Shown here piece after piece: positions 34,680-46,603 of a stretch of 64,000 bases of DNA; positions within the stretch are counted from its first letter, which is position 1, and each line of letters starts with the position of its first letter. The stretch comes from Orobanche coerulescens (lineage: Eukaryota > Streptophyta > Magnoliopsida > Lamiales > Orobanchaceae): NCBI GenBank assembly GCA_033398695.1, contig CM065803.1, positions 43,639,501 through 43,703,500 of the forward strand, in the 5' to 3' direction. Position numbers and translations under genes: made by a program. The notes below the pieces were generated by a model. It was not told the origin of the DNA, ran no database searches, and saw only the letters and a list, made by a program, of their open reading frames with translations.

Positions 34680-36289
34680 GTGGTATCGGAGCGTAGGTCT
34701 TGCGATCGTATATACGATATTAGCATTTGGAATGCTTGATTAGATGGTGTATGATTTGGAATCATAATCGTATTAATCGTTGATTTTCTATTGTTCATCT
34801 AAAAATTAATTTTTCATGATTTTATGTTACAATATAAATCTATTTTCTTTTGAGAAAGATTTAAATGAGTAATATAAAGATTAGAAAAATATTATTTTGG
34901 AATCGGGCGGAAAAAGCAGGCCGAAAGCGTAACGGACCGCGGCTTGGAGCTGCCGAGGGCCTCGCCTGTGATGCAGCGGCGGGAGCGAGTCTGGTCGCGA
35001 GCATCCGGCCGTTCTCGGCACCTGTGCGAGGCCACCTTTCGGCGGCTCATTGGCGATGTCCGGGCTTGGCCGTCGTGTTTTCCGACTCCATTTTTTATAT
35101 TTCGTTCAATAATTAATTTCCCACAAATTAAATTGGATTTAATTTGACTAAGATTTAATTATGGTAATTTTATTCTTAGGGGAATTAATTTAATGAAATA
35201 TTTTCTCGTCCGGAACAAGTTAAAATTGACGGTTGTTTGAATTAATTGGATTAATTCGTTTTGGATGGATTGTTTTATATTGATTGGATCAATATTCAGA
35301 TTTATTATGAATGCCATTTATTTAATGTGTTGGATGCATTATTTTTGAATGGTGATGTGGTTCATGGACCTAGTTTTGAATCATTCGGTTTTATTCGATT
35401 GGGTTGTAAAGGCCGTTTTGAGCCTATTTATTTTACTAGAAATATTTGTATCTAGGATGCAATTTTCAATGTAAAATTTATATGTAATGACGAAGACCGG
35501 AGGAAGATCCATTTCGAGAAGACGAAGATTCAAGACGAAGACTTGTAATTAGATTACGGAGTTTTTGTTTTCTAGGAACGGTCCATGAACCACATGTTGG
35601 TAGCAACTAGGTTGTGAATGGTTTTTTCATATTGTATGAATACCACAAACGCGCTAATATGATTAATGTGCAAAGAGTAACGTTAATTGCGAAAATTCTC
35701 CCACGACAAATTATTAAGTTTATAAGGTTTCAAGGTTTTCCTTCCCTCCATCGAGTTTTCGGGAAATTGAAATCCAAACCGGATGTGCTATGCTTCCGAG
35801 TTATCGGGGTAGTCGTTCGGGGAGGACGGATAAATTACCGGGAGCGCATTTGATGCCTTCGGTTGGAGCAAATTTTATCCCTAGAAACCTGATAGGTTGC
35901 CGGATAAAATTCAATTGTGAAACTGATTTGCGTCGATGGTATAAACTTAACTTGTTCATGAACCATAGAAACCGTATAGGTTGAGGGGAGTGAACAAAGG
36001 GAAAAAGAAGATCGAATCATCTATTAGATGGGTTGGTGTTGGACACCACTTTATGAAAATTAATAGACTAGAAACCTGTTCGGTTGCCCTCTATTAAGAT
36101 TTATAAAGAACTCGATCACCACTATGAAGTAGAGCGAAGATACTTCCGAATTTCACATGGGAGTGTGTTATTCCGATAAAAATAGTGGGAGCTGGTAACA
36201 AGAATAGAAAAGACCTTAATTCTATACTCAGAACATAATATAACAAGTCACTAATTAATCTGTTATACTTAATGCAGACATAACTCAAT
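34680..36289 (+). other. Leader of element D with PBS and a GC-rich patch
   Basis: PBS GTGGTATCGGAGCG begins at 34680, directly after the LTR. The remaining 1.6 kb is non-coding and AT-rich except for a strongly GC-rich island at about 34905-35085 with a short open frame. The island looks foreign to the rest of the leader, but its origin was not recognised. Confidence 0.7.
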
Positions 36290-37251
36290 ATGACAATGAA
36301 TCCACTCGCAATTCTGCTCGAAAAGAACACCTTAATGGGACCTAACTTTGTGGATTGGCTCCGAAATCTGATGATTGTCCTCAGTATAGAGGCACTGGGA
36401 TACGTCTTGGAGACGGACATTCCAGCGCCTCCTGCGCGGACCCGAGCCAATCAGGAAGAGATTGAGAACCACGAAAAGTGGGTTAAGGATGACGTAAAAG
36501 TCCGTGCATACATGATGGCTTCTATGTCTAATGAGCTTCAGAGAGCTCATGAGAAAATGACTTCTGCTAGGCAGATTCTATCTCACTTAACCGAACTTTA
36601 TGGTGAGCAATGTAAGCTGCTAGATATGAGATATCCAAGCAACTGTTCGGTGCAAGGATGAAGGAAGGTGAGAAAGTTGGGGAACACGTCCTCAAAATGA
36701 TTTCCATGATCGAGAGATTGGAGGCTCTTGATTTCAAAATGGATACTTCTCTCCAAACCGACCTTATCCTACAGTCTCTCCCTGATTCCTTCTCACAGTT
36801 TGTTATGAACTTCAACTACAATGAGATTGCATGTAATTTAGCTGGGCTAATGAACAAACTTGTGACCGCTCAGTCTCAGATGAAGACTCCGCGGATGAAG
36901 GAGTCTGCTCTTGTGATTTCTTCTGGACCTCGGAGGTCTAAGAACAAGAAGAAAAAGACCAAGAAGCAAACTGGACCACAAGTTAAGGACCTTAAGGGTA
37001 AGGGCAAGGCCCCGATGGTTCGAAGAACAAGAAGAAAAGGATGCTTGTCTCAAGTGCGGTGGTGGGCCCTTTGGGCTAGAGCTGTCCGATTCTTCATGGC
37101 ACTTGGTCTGAGAACTTTTAGTTTTGGAAATAAATTGTTCGCTCTGTATTTTCTACTTCATGGATCTTTGGATTACGGTGCTAGTTCTCATATTTGTACC
37201 GTGAATCGGGATCTGGAACAAAGTAGGAAGCTTGGAGTGGAGAAGTTATGA
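36290..37251 (+). pseudogene. Gag and start of protease of element D (broken)
   Basis: ATG at 36290 (MNPLAILLEKNTLMGPNFVDW, copia Gag N-terminus). A frameshift near 36615 precedes MKEGEKVGEHVLKMISMIE and LILQSLPDSFSQFVMNF. A lysine-rich stretch and a half-destroyed zinc knuckle (CLKCGG near 37050, in another frame) follow. The protease site reads LDYGASSHIC near 37160, with Tyr where Ser or Thr should follow the catalytic Asp. Confidence 0.85.
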
Positions 37252-39318
37252 TCACGGTCGGAAGCGGGCATAGTGTCGAGGCGATCGACATAGGATCACT
37301 TCTTTTGGGTTTAGAATCCGGCTTTGTTTTGACTTTAGAAGATGTACTTGTTTTGCCCAAGGGGCACAAAAACATTATCTATTCGGTCATGGACCGAAAA
37401 GGCTTTTCATTTTTCATTGGTGATGGTTCTGCAAAATTTATTTTAGAAATAAACTAGTGGAGTCTTGCTACATTGTTGAATGGATTGTATCATCTAAATC
37501 TCAGCAACAAAGTAGTTGTGAATACTATGACTAGAAAACGTGGTAGGGATGAAACCAATCAAGTTTTGAAATGGCATCTTAGACTTGGTCATGTTGGTCA
37601 GACCAAGGTTTACAAGATGGAAAAAGATGGACTTATGGGTCCATTGGGATCGGATCCCTTTCCTACTTGTGAATCTTGCCTTAAAGGTAAAATGACTAAG
37701 TCCCCCTTCATAGGGACATTTGAAAGAGCCGCTGATAAACTGGGATTAATCCATACCGACGTATGTGGTGCTTTGGAAGCAGCACGTGACGGATATCAAT
37801 ATTTCATTACGTTTACAGATGATCATACTAGGTATGGTTATGTATACTTAATGAAACATAAATCCGAGGCCTTTGAGAAATTCCAGGAATTCAAGGCCCT
37901 AGTCGAGAAACAAACTGGTAATCATATCAAAGCACTTCGGTCGGACCGAGGAGACACCTGTGCAAGAAACTGGAACTGAACCTTCTGAAACACTGGTACA
38001 ACCACCTCGTAGGTCTAGTAGGGCGTCTCATTTACCTGAGAGGTATGGGCTTGTGCACTTGGAGGAGCTGGGTCTCCATGAGGTTCCAAGTGATAGCCAA
38101 GAGACCGACCCAACAACCTATGACCAAGCGATGGTGGATGTAGACTCCGCGAAATGGCGTGAAGCTATGGAAGCTGAGATAGACTCGATGCATGTAAATC
38201 AGGTCTGGACTCTAGTAGACCGCCCCAAGGGCATAGTGCCCATTGGGAATAAGTGGATCTACAAGAGAAAGACTGATGGTGATGGAAAGGTTGACGCCTA
38301 TAAGGCCAGGCTTGTGGCAAAGGGTTATACCCAAAAGGAAGGGATCGATTACCACGATACCTTCTCGCCCGTAGCCATGATCAAGTCTATTCGCATGATG
38401 CTTGCTATAGCTGCCTACCACGATTATGAGATATGGCAAATGGACGTAAAGACGGCTTTCCTTAATGGATTCCTCGGAGGAAATCTATATGGAGCGACTT
38501 AAAGGCTTTGTGTGCAAGTCGATATTCGAGAAAGTGTGCAAGCTTCAGCGTTCCATTTATGGACTGAAGCAAGCGTCACGTAGTTGGAACCTTCGTTTTG
38601 ACGAGGCGGTCAAAGAGTTTGACTTCGTGCAAAATGAAGAGGAACCTTGTGTATACAAGAAGGTTAGTGGGAGCAAGATCGCATTCTTAGTACTATATGA
38701 AGATGACATTCTACTAATAGGAAATGATGTGGGAATGCTCGATTACGTGAAAGCTTGGCTTTGAGTAATTTCTCCATGAAAGACTTGGGAGAAGCTACCT
38801 ATATTCTTGGTATTCGACTCTCTGGGATAGAGCGAAGAGAACAATAGGCCTTTCCCAAGCCCTCTATATAGATAAGATCTTAAAGCGATTTAAGATGGAT
38901 GATTCTAAAAGAGGGTTCCTACCGATGCAACATGGAATAAAACTCACCTTGAAGATGTGTCCTCAAAGTGAGGAACAATGCAAGGAAATGAGTAATATAC
39001 CATATGCTTCGGCCGTGGAGTAGCCTTATGTATGCTATGTTGTGTACAAGACGACATCGCGCATCTTTGTAAGCGTGGTGAGTAGGTTTCGAGCAAACCA
39101 GTAGGGAACATTGGAGTGCTCAGTAAGAACGTTCTCAAGTACTTGAGAAGAACTAGAGATATGGTTCTTATGTATGGCGGTGGAGATTTGGATGTGGTGG
39201 GATTCACCGATTCGGACTTCCAAGGGCGAAGGGCGACTCGATCTCCACTTACGGCTACATATTTACTCTTAATGGAGGAGCGATATCTTGGCGTAGTGCC
39301 AAGCAAAGCACGATGCTG
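37252..39318 (+). pseudogene. pol of element D: deleted integrase, RT, RNase H
   Basis: Pre-integrase module (LKWHLRLGHVGQTKVYKM; CESCLKGKMTKSPF) and the start of integrase (HTDVCG; ALRSDRG). At about 37950 the sequence jumps from the integrase core straight into the linker before RT (TGTEPSETLVQPPRRSSRAS), so the second half of integrase with its catalytic Glu is gone. RT follows (WIYKRKTDGDGKVDAYKARL; WQMDVKTAFLNGF), a frameshift at 38470, YGLKQASRSWNLRF and a mutated active-site motif YEDD in place of YVDD. RNase H remains as fragments (GFTDSDFQGR near 39200). Confidence 0.87.
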
Positions 39319-39679
39319 ATTCCACTGTCAGTGAGTATCAAGCGGCCTCGGAGGCTTCAAGGAAGGGTTACGGATTAAGAAGTTTCAGGAGAACTTCAAG
39401 TGATACCATGTCTTGAAATGCTGTTCATGTCTTTGCGACAACGGAGGTATGGCGAGCCAAGGAGCCGAGGTTTCACAACAGCACAAAACAAATTGAGAGG
39501 AAGTAACATCGCGAAAGAGAATATGTTCGCAAGGGATACATTGTCTTGCACAGAGTAGACTCGGCCGACAACGTCGCCGATCCATCGACAAGCCACTTTC
39601 TCGGACTAGCTTGGAGCGTCATCTGGAGAAAATGGGTATTATATACCATTGTGTGTGGCATTGAGTGCAAGTGGGAGAT

Positions 39680-41689
39680 TGTTAGGAGTATGCCCTCGAA
39701 TGCCACTCAGTGGTTGTTGAGTGAGGGCATTGTACTTGTAATTATGTAAACCATTTATATAAGGCAAATGAATGTTTCTTTATTTACTTGGTAGTTCTTG
39801 GCATTCCTAACTCGTAAATAAACATATAGAAACTAGTCCGTGTATTTGAGAGCAAAACGTTCCACTCCTTATTGGATAAGGGGGTCGGCCGGAAAGGTTA
39901 TAGCTCAAATACTTAATCGTTCGCAAGTCGATGAAACTTGGTAGGCGTTAAGTTTATGTGAAGACTTGTATGACGTGTTCTTTGACATGGAGAGTGCTGT
40001 CGAACACTAATGGTTAGTGGGAGCACACGTTATAGGTATGCTAATTGGATTAGTATACTCGAACCGACTCACCCTCGATTCGTCACATGGATTTCACTCA
40101 GGACGATCAATGACGGAATCGAAAGGTTGTGATAGGTATTCGTGAACCTTCGACTTGAGGATTTAGTAGGGATGTGCTTGTGACGTCAAGATTTTCAATA
40201 GAGTAGTTCGACCACCTTAAACCGGAAGGCGGGGTCAACCTCGACGTGCATCTTGACGGGCAAGTAGCAGTCCTACGAATACCAAGATAGAATTCTTTCT
40301 CCCGTTAGTGAGCGGGTTATATGTCCTATGCGGTTATTGGCGATGAGATCATAAGTCTTTGGCGAAGCATTGGAGCTAGTTGTATTAGATACACTACGGC
40401 TCGATGATCTCGATTTGCATTAACGCATGCATAGCATCAAGTACGAGATAGGGTTTGGTGACCGTGACCTATAACTTGATCGGGACATTTGAAAGAAGGG
40501 TTTATCGTTCTTGGTATTCACGACAGAATGGTTCTTGAATGATCCCAATCATTCGTTCTCGGTCGAAGTGCAGTGTAGGCCACCAGGACGGCTAGGTGGT
40601 GCTACTACTCTTTGGTTCCTCCCATTCTTTGAGACGGACCTACCGAGTCGCGCATTAGGATTGACGATGGAATGAATCAAGCTTATTGTCTCATTATAAA
40701 TATTAGATATTGGATATCTAATTTATTGGACATTGGATGTCTAATTGATTATGGGACATTGGATGTCTAAATTGATTTATTGGATAAATTAATTTACGGC
40801 CTAATGAATTAAATATATTACTGGGTGATTAAATTTAATTCATGAATATAATTATTTCTTGGAGAAATTAATTATGTTATAATGTATTTGATATGATTAA
40901 TTAATTGGATTAATTAATTGATATAAATACATCGGAACGGAATCAGAGTTTATCTGTTTGGACTCATGGGAGTCCGAAACGAACCGAACTCATCCCGGCT
41001 CCTTCTAGAAGGCCACCCCATACCTAACCCCTCCCTTGGTCTTGGTCTTCTCCTTGTTAGGTGGAAGACATATGGCCACCAAGGGGACAATATCATATTA
41101 AATATGATATTAGGTGATATTGTCTAAAGGAAGATATCTTGGGGAGTTGAATAAGAAGATAAAGAAGACTCACTTCACTCACAACAACAATCAGCTTCCA
41201 GCCGTGAGTTTTGAAGAGTGAGAGAGGAATTTTTTTTTTCAAGTCTTCATCTTCTTTTTCATTTTAGTTCTTGAGTTTTCTTGGAGAAAATTCAAGATAT
41301 ATTGAGAGAGATATATTATACACTTAGAGTGTAATAATAAAAGCTTCATCACTTGATTCTAGCCGTAACCTTAGAGGTTAATCAAGTGTTGTTGTTCCGG
41401 TCGTTTTTCCGGCGCGTGGCAAGTAGAGACGCGGTGTTGTCGGCGTTGGATCGTTCAAGGGCTTGGAGCGGATTGAACTCGTAGAGATCAAACTAAAGCT
41501 TGGGGAATAGCTCAAGAGAAGGTTTCCATTTAATCAATGGACTTCGAGGGTTAGTTTCTTACGACTCTTGCTTTTCGTTTATATATTCGTATATACGTAG
41601 CTCGATCGATCCTCGTAGGGATTCGGATCGAATTAATTTTCGTTTTACCGCTTCCGCTGGGCCTTCGATTTAGGAACCGAATCCCAACA
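39680..41689 (+). repeat. 3' LTR of element D
   Basis: 2,010 bp, preceded by the purine-rich AGTGCAAGTGGGAGAT. It differs from the 5' LTR by scattered substitutions and many 1-2 bp gaps (for example CTGGTAGTTACTGG against CTTGGTAGTTCTTGG). Confidence 0.94.
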
Positions 41690-41694
41690 CTTTA

Positions 41695-41741
41695 ATCATC
41701 AAAACACAAATTAAATAATGTGTGGAATAAATATTCCAACA
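41695..41741 (-). repeat. 5' LTR of element B, terminal 47 bp beyond D
   Basis: ATCATCAAAACACAAATTAA to CCAACA equals 29450-29496 of the other B LTR. TSD TCACA follows at 41742-41746. Confidence 0.92.
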
Positions 41742-41746
41742 TCACA

Positions 41747-42202
41747 CTGTTAGGATACAGGGAGCTCCTCCAGAATTTTTAGGATCCTAAATTTCCTTGG
41801 AAAAACCTCGTGCAGAAGCCTCAAAAATTAAATCTCTCGGCCAACCGATAGCCAACAGCCGACGAGATAAAGGATTGGAGGAAGAATGAACTGTTAAGAT
41901 ACTTTGTAGTTCTCATCAGAGAATCCTCCATATTCAACAGTTGTAAGACACTGCAGGAAGCTGCCGAGGAATTGAAAAAGAGGTTGGACGAAGGATCTCT
42001 CCCCCTACATCAAAAGATAAAATCCAAACACACGCAAGGAGATCTGGTTACCCACCCGGAAGATTGGATCCTTGTGTTCGATAAATCTTATAAAGAACAA
42101 GCCATCTACTTAAATCGAAATAGGGATGCCTTACAAAACTGGTGGAGGGGAACCAAGAATGACCCAAAAAGGCCTTGGAGGCATTCTGACTACAGGAGTT
42201 AG
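41747..42202 (+). pseudogene. S extra ORF, second part after element B
   Basis: Coding resemblance continues right of B: NELLRYFVVLIRESS, then TLQEAAEELKKRLDEG (amphipathic helix), GDLVTHPEDWILVFDKSYKE and RDALQNWWRGTKNDPKRPW to a stop at 42200. The frame differs by one from that left of B, so there is at least one indel between 28265 and 41900. The Trp-rich, basic tail is not recognised. Confidence 0.6.
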
Positions 42203-42699
42203 CTTAAATATTTCTTCCTGTAATTTTATTTTTGAAACAACAGAATCTTGTAATCCTTGCTCAAATATCAATAAAATATTTTTCTGTCTTGAAAGATTAC
42301 AACTCCTAATCTACTGTGTTCCTGTATGATTACGAAATTCAATTCATTTGCTGAAATCAAACAAGTATGAAAACTTGTTAAATATATAAAGCTCTAAGAA
42401 CTTGTCTGCGAACAGTTCATATATTAAGTTATATGTATCTAGATTACACTGTAAGATTATGCCTGCGCGCCAATCATAAGTTTAAGATATAATACTCTTT
42501 CCTTTCAAAGTTGAACTCGCCTGTGAGCAGTTCATAGTATTAGACTATTTGCTGAAAGCCAGAACATTCGACAGAAGACCAAGAAGACTACCCTCGTGAA
42601 GATGTTTCAAAAGGTTTCAAGGTTTTGGCATCATAAAGATTTTTTTGAAAACATCAAAAGGATTTAAGGAGACTTGGCAAATTATCAAAAAGAGGAAAT
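42203..42699 (+). other. S 3' untranslated region and PPT
   Basis: Non-coding. It ends in the purine-rich AAAAAGAGGAAAT (42687-42699) directly before the LTR start TGTTAGG. Confidence 0.7.
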
Positions 42700-43497
42700 T
42701 GTTAGGATAAAACAATCCTGTATCGAAGTATTGATAAAGTGCCGACATACAGCAAAGCAGCTGTCTCCATAGACGATCGAAGTTGTTAGAATAATCAATC
42801 CTGTATCGAAGTCTTCTCATAATGCCAACATACAGCGAAAGTATAAAGATCCATCATACAGCAAAGAGACTCATATGTCTATATGACGCTAAGTATGGAA
42901 GCTGTCCCGAAATGATCATACAACATCCTTCCATACAGTATCAATCTAAGATAGCCTACAACACAACTGTAAGTATTGAGATCTTCAATACTTATCCAAA
43001 CAGGACTTAAAACCGTTGGAACGGAATCTGCCTTATTTGCTAAAGTCAAAGTCCCATTTGAAAAGAAGTATTGAAATACTGAAAGGATAAAGTATTTAAA
43101 TACTAAGCCGATAGAGATCTTCAAACAAGGAGCAAAAACTGGATCGTGCTTTATTCAAATAAATCATCCCGTTGGAATGGACTTTTGCTCAAAGGATATA
43201 TTCTCAAATGGATCTATTTAGAGGCTATATATACCCCAGAGTTTGAAGATCAGAAAAAAACAAGATATACACAAGAAATCTAAGATCAAGCTTACAAGCA
43301 ATAAACAAACTATCTATTGACTGAATATTCTCTATCATCAGATCAAGCTTCCAAGAGCTAAGTATATTTCTTCCAAGTATCATTCATATCTGAGAAGAAG
43401 AAATATACTCAGTCATTAAAGAACAACAATCATCAGCTCAAGATCTTCATAGTCAAGCTGCTGTTCTTACCTGGTTACTTTACTTTTACCTTTGAGT
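42700..43497 (+). repeat. 3' LTR of S, first piece
   Basis: Starts TGTTAGGATAAAACAATCC. A diverged duplication of the start (GTTAGAATAATCAATCCTGT) lies at about 42786. TATA box CTATATATACC is near 43222. It breaks at the TGAGT target site of element C and resumes at 51932. Confidence 0.85.
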
Positions 43498-44033
43498 TGT
43501 AATACCCGTAATTTTGATTTCCGGTAATTTCTTTTTTTCGGAGAAAGTCCATTTTGACGACTTGCTCATGACCGTTTCGTCATTTCGAGAATAATTAATT
43601 CTGCACTTTTTGTCATCCGAGTTCGTTTCGGTATCGTTTTATTGAGCTCTGTGCTTTTAGGCGACTTTTCCGCACTTGAGTTCGATTCTTGCGAATCTCA
43701 TTCGAAACTGCTATTTCGAGTTTCCCATAAGTCCGTTTAACTTTGTTAGACGTGTTGTTTACTTTGGTTTGGTTATTCGATCACATATCGTGATTTTCGG
43801 GCGTTTTGGGCCATTTTCGTAATTTCCCAAAGTTTGGGGTAATTACTTCGGTTGTCGAATTCTGACACTTTGGGTGGTCGGAATCGTGTGTTCTATTAGC
43901 TCTTAGATTCTTCTTTGCGAGTACTTCGTAACCATATCTTCGATTCATACTCAGGTTCGGGTTTCGGGGTCGTCCGGGCCGTCGGAGTGGCCACGGCCGA
44001 GTCACGGCCGGAGCAGGGCCTGGCCTGGCCGAG

Positions 44034-44333
44034 TTACGGCCGTAAGGTGCCGGTTACGGCCATACGTGCTCGGCAGACTTGGCGGGACGAATGCCAGTTA
44101 CGGCCGTAAGGCGTGATCGGGTATAACCGTACGGGCGCTGGGCATCTTCCTGACGAAGGCCGGTTACGGCCGTAATGTGTGCCAGTTAGGGCCGTAAGTG
44201 TCCGACAGATACTGGGCAGATTTTTTGATGAATGCCGGTTACGGCCATAAGGCCTGCCGAGTACGGCCGTAAGGGCCGAGTTACGGCCGTAAGGCACTGC
44301 CGGTTACGGCCGTAACCCTGCCGACTATATATA
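44034..44333 (+). promoter_or_regulatory. Ten palindromes (TTACGGCCGTAA) and TATA box in the C LTR
   Basis: Motif starts: 44034/44054, 44098/44121, 44164/44186, 44239/44261, 44281/44304. Pair spacing is 20-23 bp. Gaps between successive pairs are 43-53 bp, except 20 bp between the last two. TATATATAG starts at 44326, 22 bp after the last motif start. The 3' LTR has the same array from 49358 to 49638. Confidence 0.9.
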
Positions 44334-44506
44334 GCCTGGGCTCGGCCAGACCTTCATATTTCACCCTTTTTCCTCGTTTTTGTGCAGCTGCGGACGGGAG
44401 TGACCGGTAGGAGGTGTTCTTGGCCGATTCTACTCTTTTCCAAGGCACTTTGGAAGATCCTTGTTGATTATATCGTCATTCAATCCGTGTTCTTCGTCGA
44501 ATCGAG

Positions 44507-46270
44507 GTAATCTCTTGAAATCTCCTAGGGTTGACTTTCGAGATTTCTTTTTAATCTTTGTTGTTCGTCCGATTTCGATGATTTGGTTGATGTTATTGAA
44601 CCTTATTAATCATGTTCTATAGGTTGTATATCCATATTTCGAGATTGTTCAACTCGATTAGTGATTTGAGTATTCTTGGGAGTTATCGAACATTGATTGT
44701 TCGATTAAATGTCCCAATGAGTTTCCCTTCGATAGTTTGGTGGGATTTCCATTGTTTTTAACCTTGATTCTCATTGTGATCGTATCTTTGTGTTCTTGGC
44801 CATTTTAGGGGAAACCTTTGAAATTGTGTCGTTCGTCCCCTCAATTCAACGACTTTAGGTCGTGCTATGGAATCCGTTTTCATTGTTGTTATTGTTGTTC
44901 ATAGTTTATTGTCGCGGGTTAACGTTCGGTGGAGTCGGCGGGTTCGTGGTCGGTTCGTGCCAACCTACTTCGGTCGATTCTCCGCGTTGTGGTTGTTCGA
45001 GGCAAGTACCTTGTCCATATAATTCTTGTTTTGTGAATATGATAATTGGTGATCGTCTTTATGTGTTTGTTTGATTATTTGAATTGAGTTTTCAAAAGAT
45101 TCGGCTAGCCTCGTTAAAGGCTCACTTTCAAAACGCGTGTGTTTTGTAAATTGTGTGGGTTGTAAGTGACTACGTGAATCATTTGGATATGTTTGGTGTT
45201 GATGTTGCGCTTGATAATGCGTGTGTACATATATTATCTCTTTTCAGTGCATTATGGTTTGACGTGGTGTTTTGATAAGTGTTTGATGCCTCTGGGTGAA
45301 TTGTTTGGATATCCTTGGCGTGATATGTTATTTGTGCATGATTGTTTCGCTAGCCAGCTCGGGAGGGTCCTTCGTGGCCTCGGGTGGGATTTGTGGCTTC
45401 GTCCCGGTCCTAGGCGATGCATGTGCGTGTATGTTTAGTGAATGTATTTTACTCACCCTGGGAGGGTCCGACGGGGCCTCGGGGGAATCTATGACTTCAC
45501 TCTGGATTCACGAGTAAAAACTTCACAGGTTGGTGTGTATGTTTTGTGAATGTATTTTACTCACCCTGGGAGGGTCCGACGGGGCCTCGGGGGAATCTAT
45601 GACTTCACTATGGATTCACGAGTAAAAACTTCACAGGTTGGTGTGTATGTTTAGTGAATGTATTCTACTCACCCTGGGAGGGTCCGACGGGGCCTCAGGG
45701 GAATCTATGACTTCACTCTGGATTCACGAGTAAAAACTTCACGAGTGCGTGTGTATGTTTTGTGAATGTGTTTGCTCACCTCGGGCGGGTTCGACGGGGC
45801 CACGGAGGGAGTCCAATGGTTTCTCCCTGGATTCACGAGCGAAACTTCACGAGTGCGTGTGTATTTTATGTCCGTCGAGGACGCGTGACGTGAGTTTTAA
45901 CCTTGTGTATTGTTGTTGGTTTCATTTGTGAAAACAAAACCTTTGGGCTGTGACCCTGTGTTTTTTGGAAAGATAAGGATTCGGTAATCCTAAATTGTTT
46001 TCTATTAAAACTCTCGATGGCATTTTAAACCGTTTTATAAACTGTTTTCCCTTGATTTGTGACCTTTCGGTTGTAGAAATGTTTTACCCAAACTCTTGCC
46101 TCGGGAAGTAATTTTCGTTACGTTTGGATCTTTGAGGATTCCTGGTTATTATTGTCCTTGGAACTTGTATTGTATGGCTCGTATTTGCACTTTGTTCTTG
46201 CACTAGCAAAACAATGGAGTTTTGCTAACCCCCGAGTATTCGGGGGGTGGATGTCTGTTTTTGCATTCAG
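44507..46270 (+). other. Putative 1,764 bp leader intron in the C LTR
   Basis: Donor TCGAG|GTAATCTC at 44506/44507. Hairpin AGCAAAAC/GTTTTGCT at 46205-46226, branch-like CTAAC at 46225-46229, hairpin CCCCCGA/TTCGGGGG at 46229-46246, acceptor GCATTCAG ending at 46270. The 3' LTR copy, 49830-51593, has the identical length. Confidence 0.5.
45427..45860 (+). repeat. Four 108 bp tandem repeats in the C LTR
   Basis: Units start at 45427, 45535, 45643 and 45751 with GTGTATGTTT. Each holds ACTCACCCTGGGAGGGTCCG or a variant and ends in GATTCACGAG. A more diverged unit lies just upstream. The other LTR has the same repeats at about 50751-51185. Confidence 0.92.
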
Positions 46271-46603
46271 GTTTGGGAGCATAACACAGGGTCGGCACAA
46301 AGAATGATTAAAGATGAACGATACTAATCACACGAGGATCCGTATGATGTCATTGGTTTAGTTATAGTTTATTTTCCGCTGCAGTATATTTTCTCGTTGT
46401 ACGGGAGTGTGTTGTATTCGACCCCTGCGTGGGCATGTAATGAGTTTGAGTTGTATGTATTTATTGAAAGACCAAATCGGTCTACTGAGTCATTTTAGCC
46501 TTGAAGGCATTGTTGGGATGTTCTATGTTGTTACCAGCCTGGTAGATCCTTGAGGAAAGGTTCTACGGCGTGTAATATCCCTGAGCAGATTGGGGGTGTT
46601 ACA

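Larger units (their letters stand above)
32657..41689 (+). mobile_element. Element D: copia retrotransposon nested in the LTR of B
   Basis: 9,033 bp, TGTTAGGAG...CCCAACA, TSD CTTTA at 32652-32656 and 41690-41694. LTRs are 2,023 and 2,010 bp. The interior encodes decayed Gag, protease, part of integrase, RT and RNase H in copia order. It is the youngest layer of the S > B > D nest, yet its coding region is badly broken. Confidence 0.95.
28287..41741 (-). mobile_element. Element B: antisense gag-only LTR element nested in S, itself split by D
   Basis: Starts TGTTGG, ends CCAACA, TSD TCACA at 28282-28286 and 41742-41746. Without D (plus one CTTTA) it is about 4.4 kb: two ~1.2 kb LTRs and a 2.0 kb interior encoding only Gag. 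This is the layout of terminal-repeat-with-GAG (TR-GAG) non-autonomous elements, which need protease, RT and integrase from elsewhere. The Gag is copia-like. Confidence 0.93.
43498..46603 (+). repeat. 5' LTR of element C
   Basis: 3,106 bp. Order: shared ~200 bp start with A and G, palindrome array (44034-44315), TATA box (44326), putative intron (44507-46270) containing 108 bp tandem repeats, conserved end GGCGTGTAATATCCCTGAG and GGGGGTGTTACA. PBS TAAGTGGTATCGGAGC follows. Confidence 0.95.

Noticed and set aside
34865..35116. Alanine-rich 83-codon frame in the D leader
   Set aside because: Created by the GC-rich island; a shorter frame in another phase also exists and no domain is seen. Kept only as a composition finding.
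44034..44297. Repetitive open frame on the minus strand (YGRN-type peptide repeats), also at 49358-49594
   Set aside because: It is a by-product of translating the TTACGGCCGTAA array; there is no start context or homology.
44034..44315. Regular repeats resembling a CRISPR array
   Set aside because: Units are palindromes with short, similar spacers, lie upstream of a TATA box inside an LTR, recur in both LTRs, and the DNA is plant nuclear.
45193..45438. 81-codon frames repeated at 45193 and 50515
   Set aside because: The pair is explained by LTR duplication of element C and lies in the repeat-rich putative intron.
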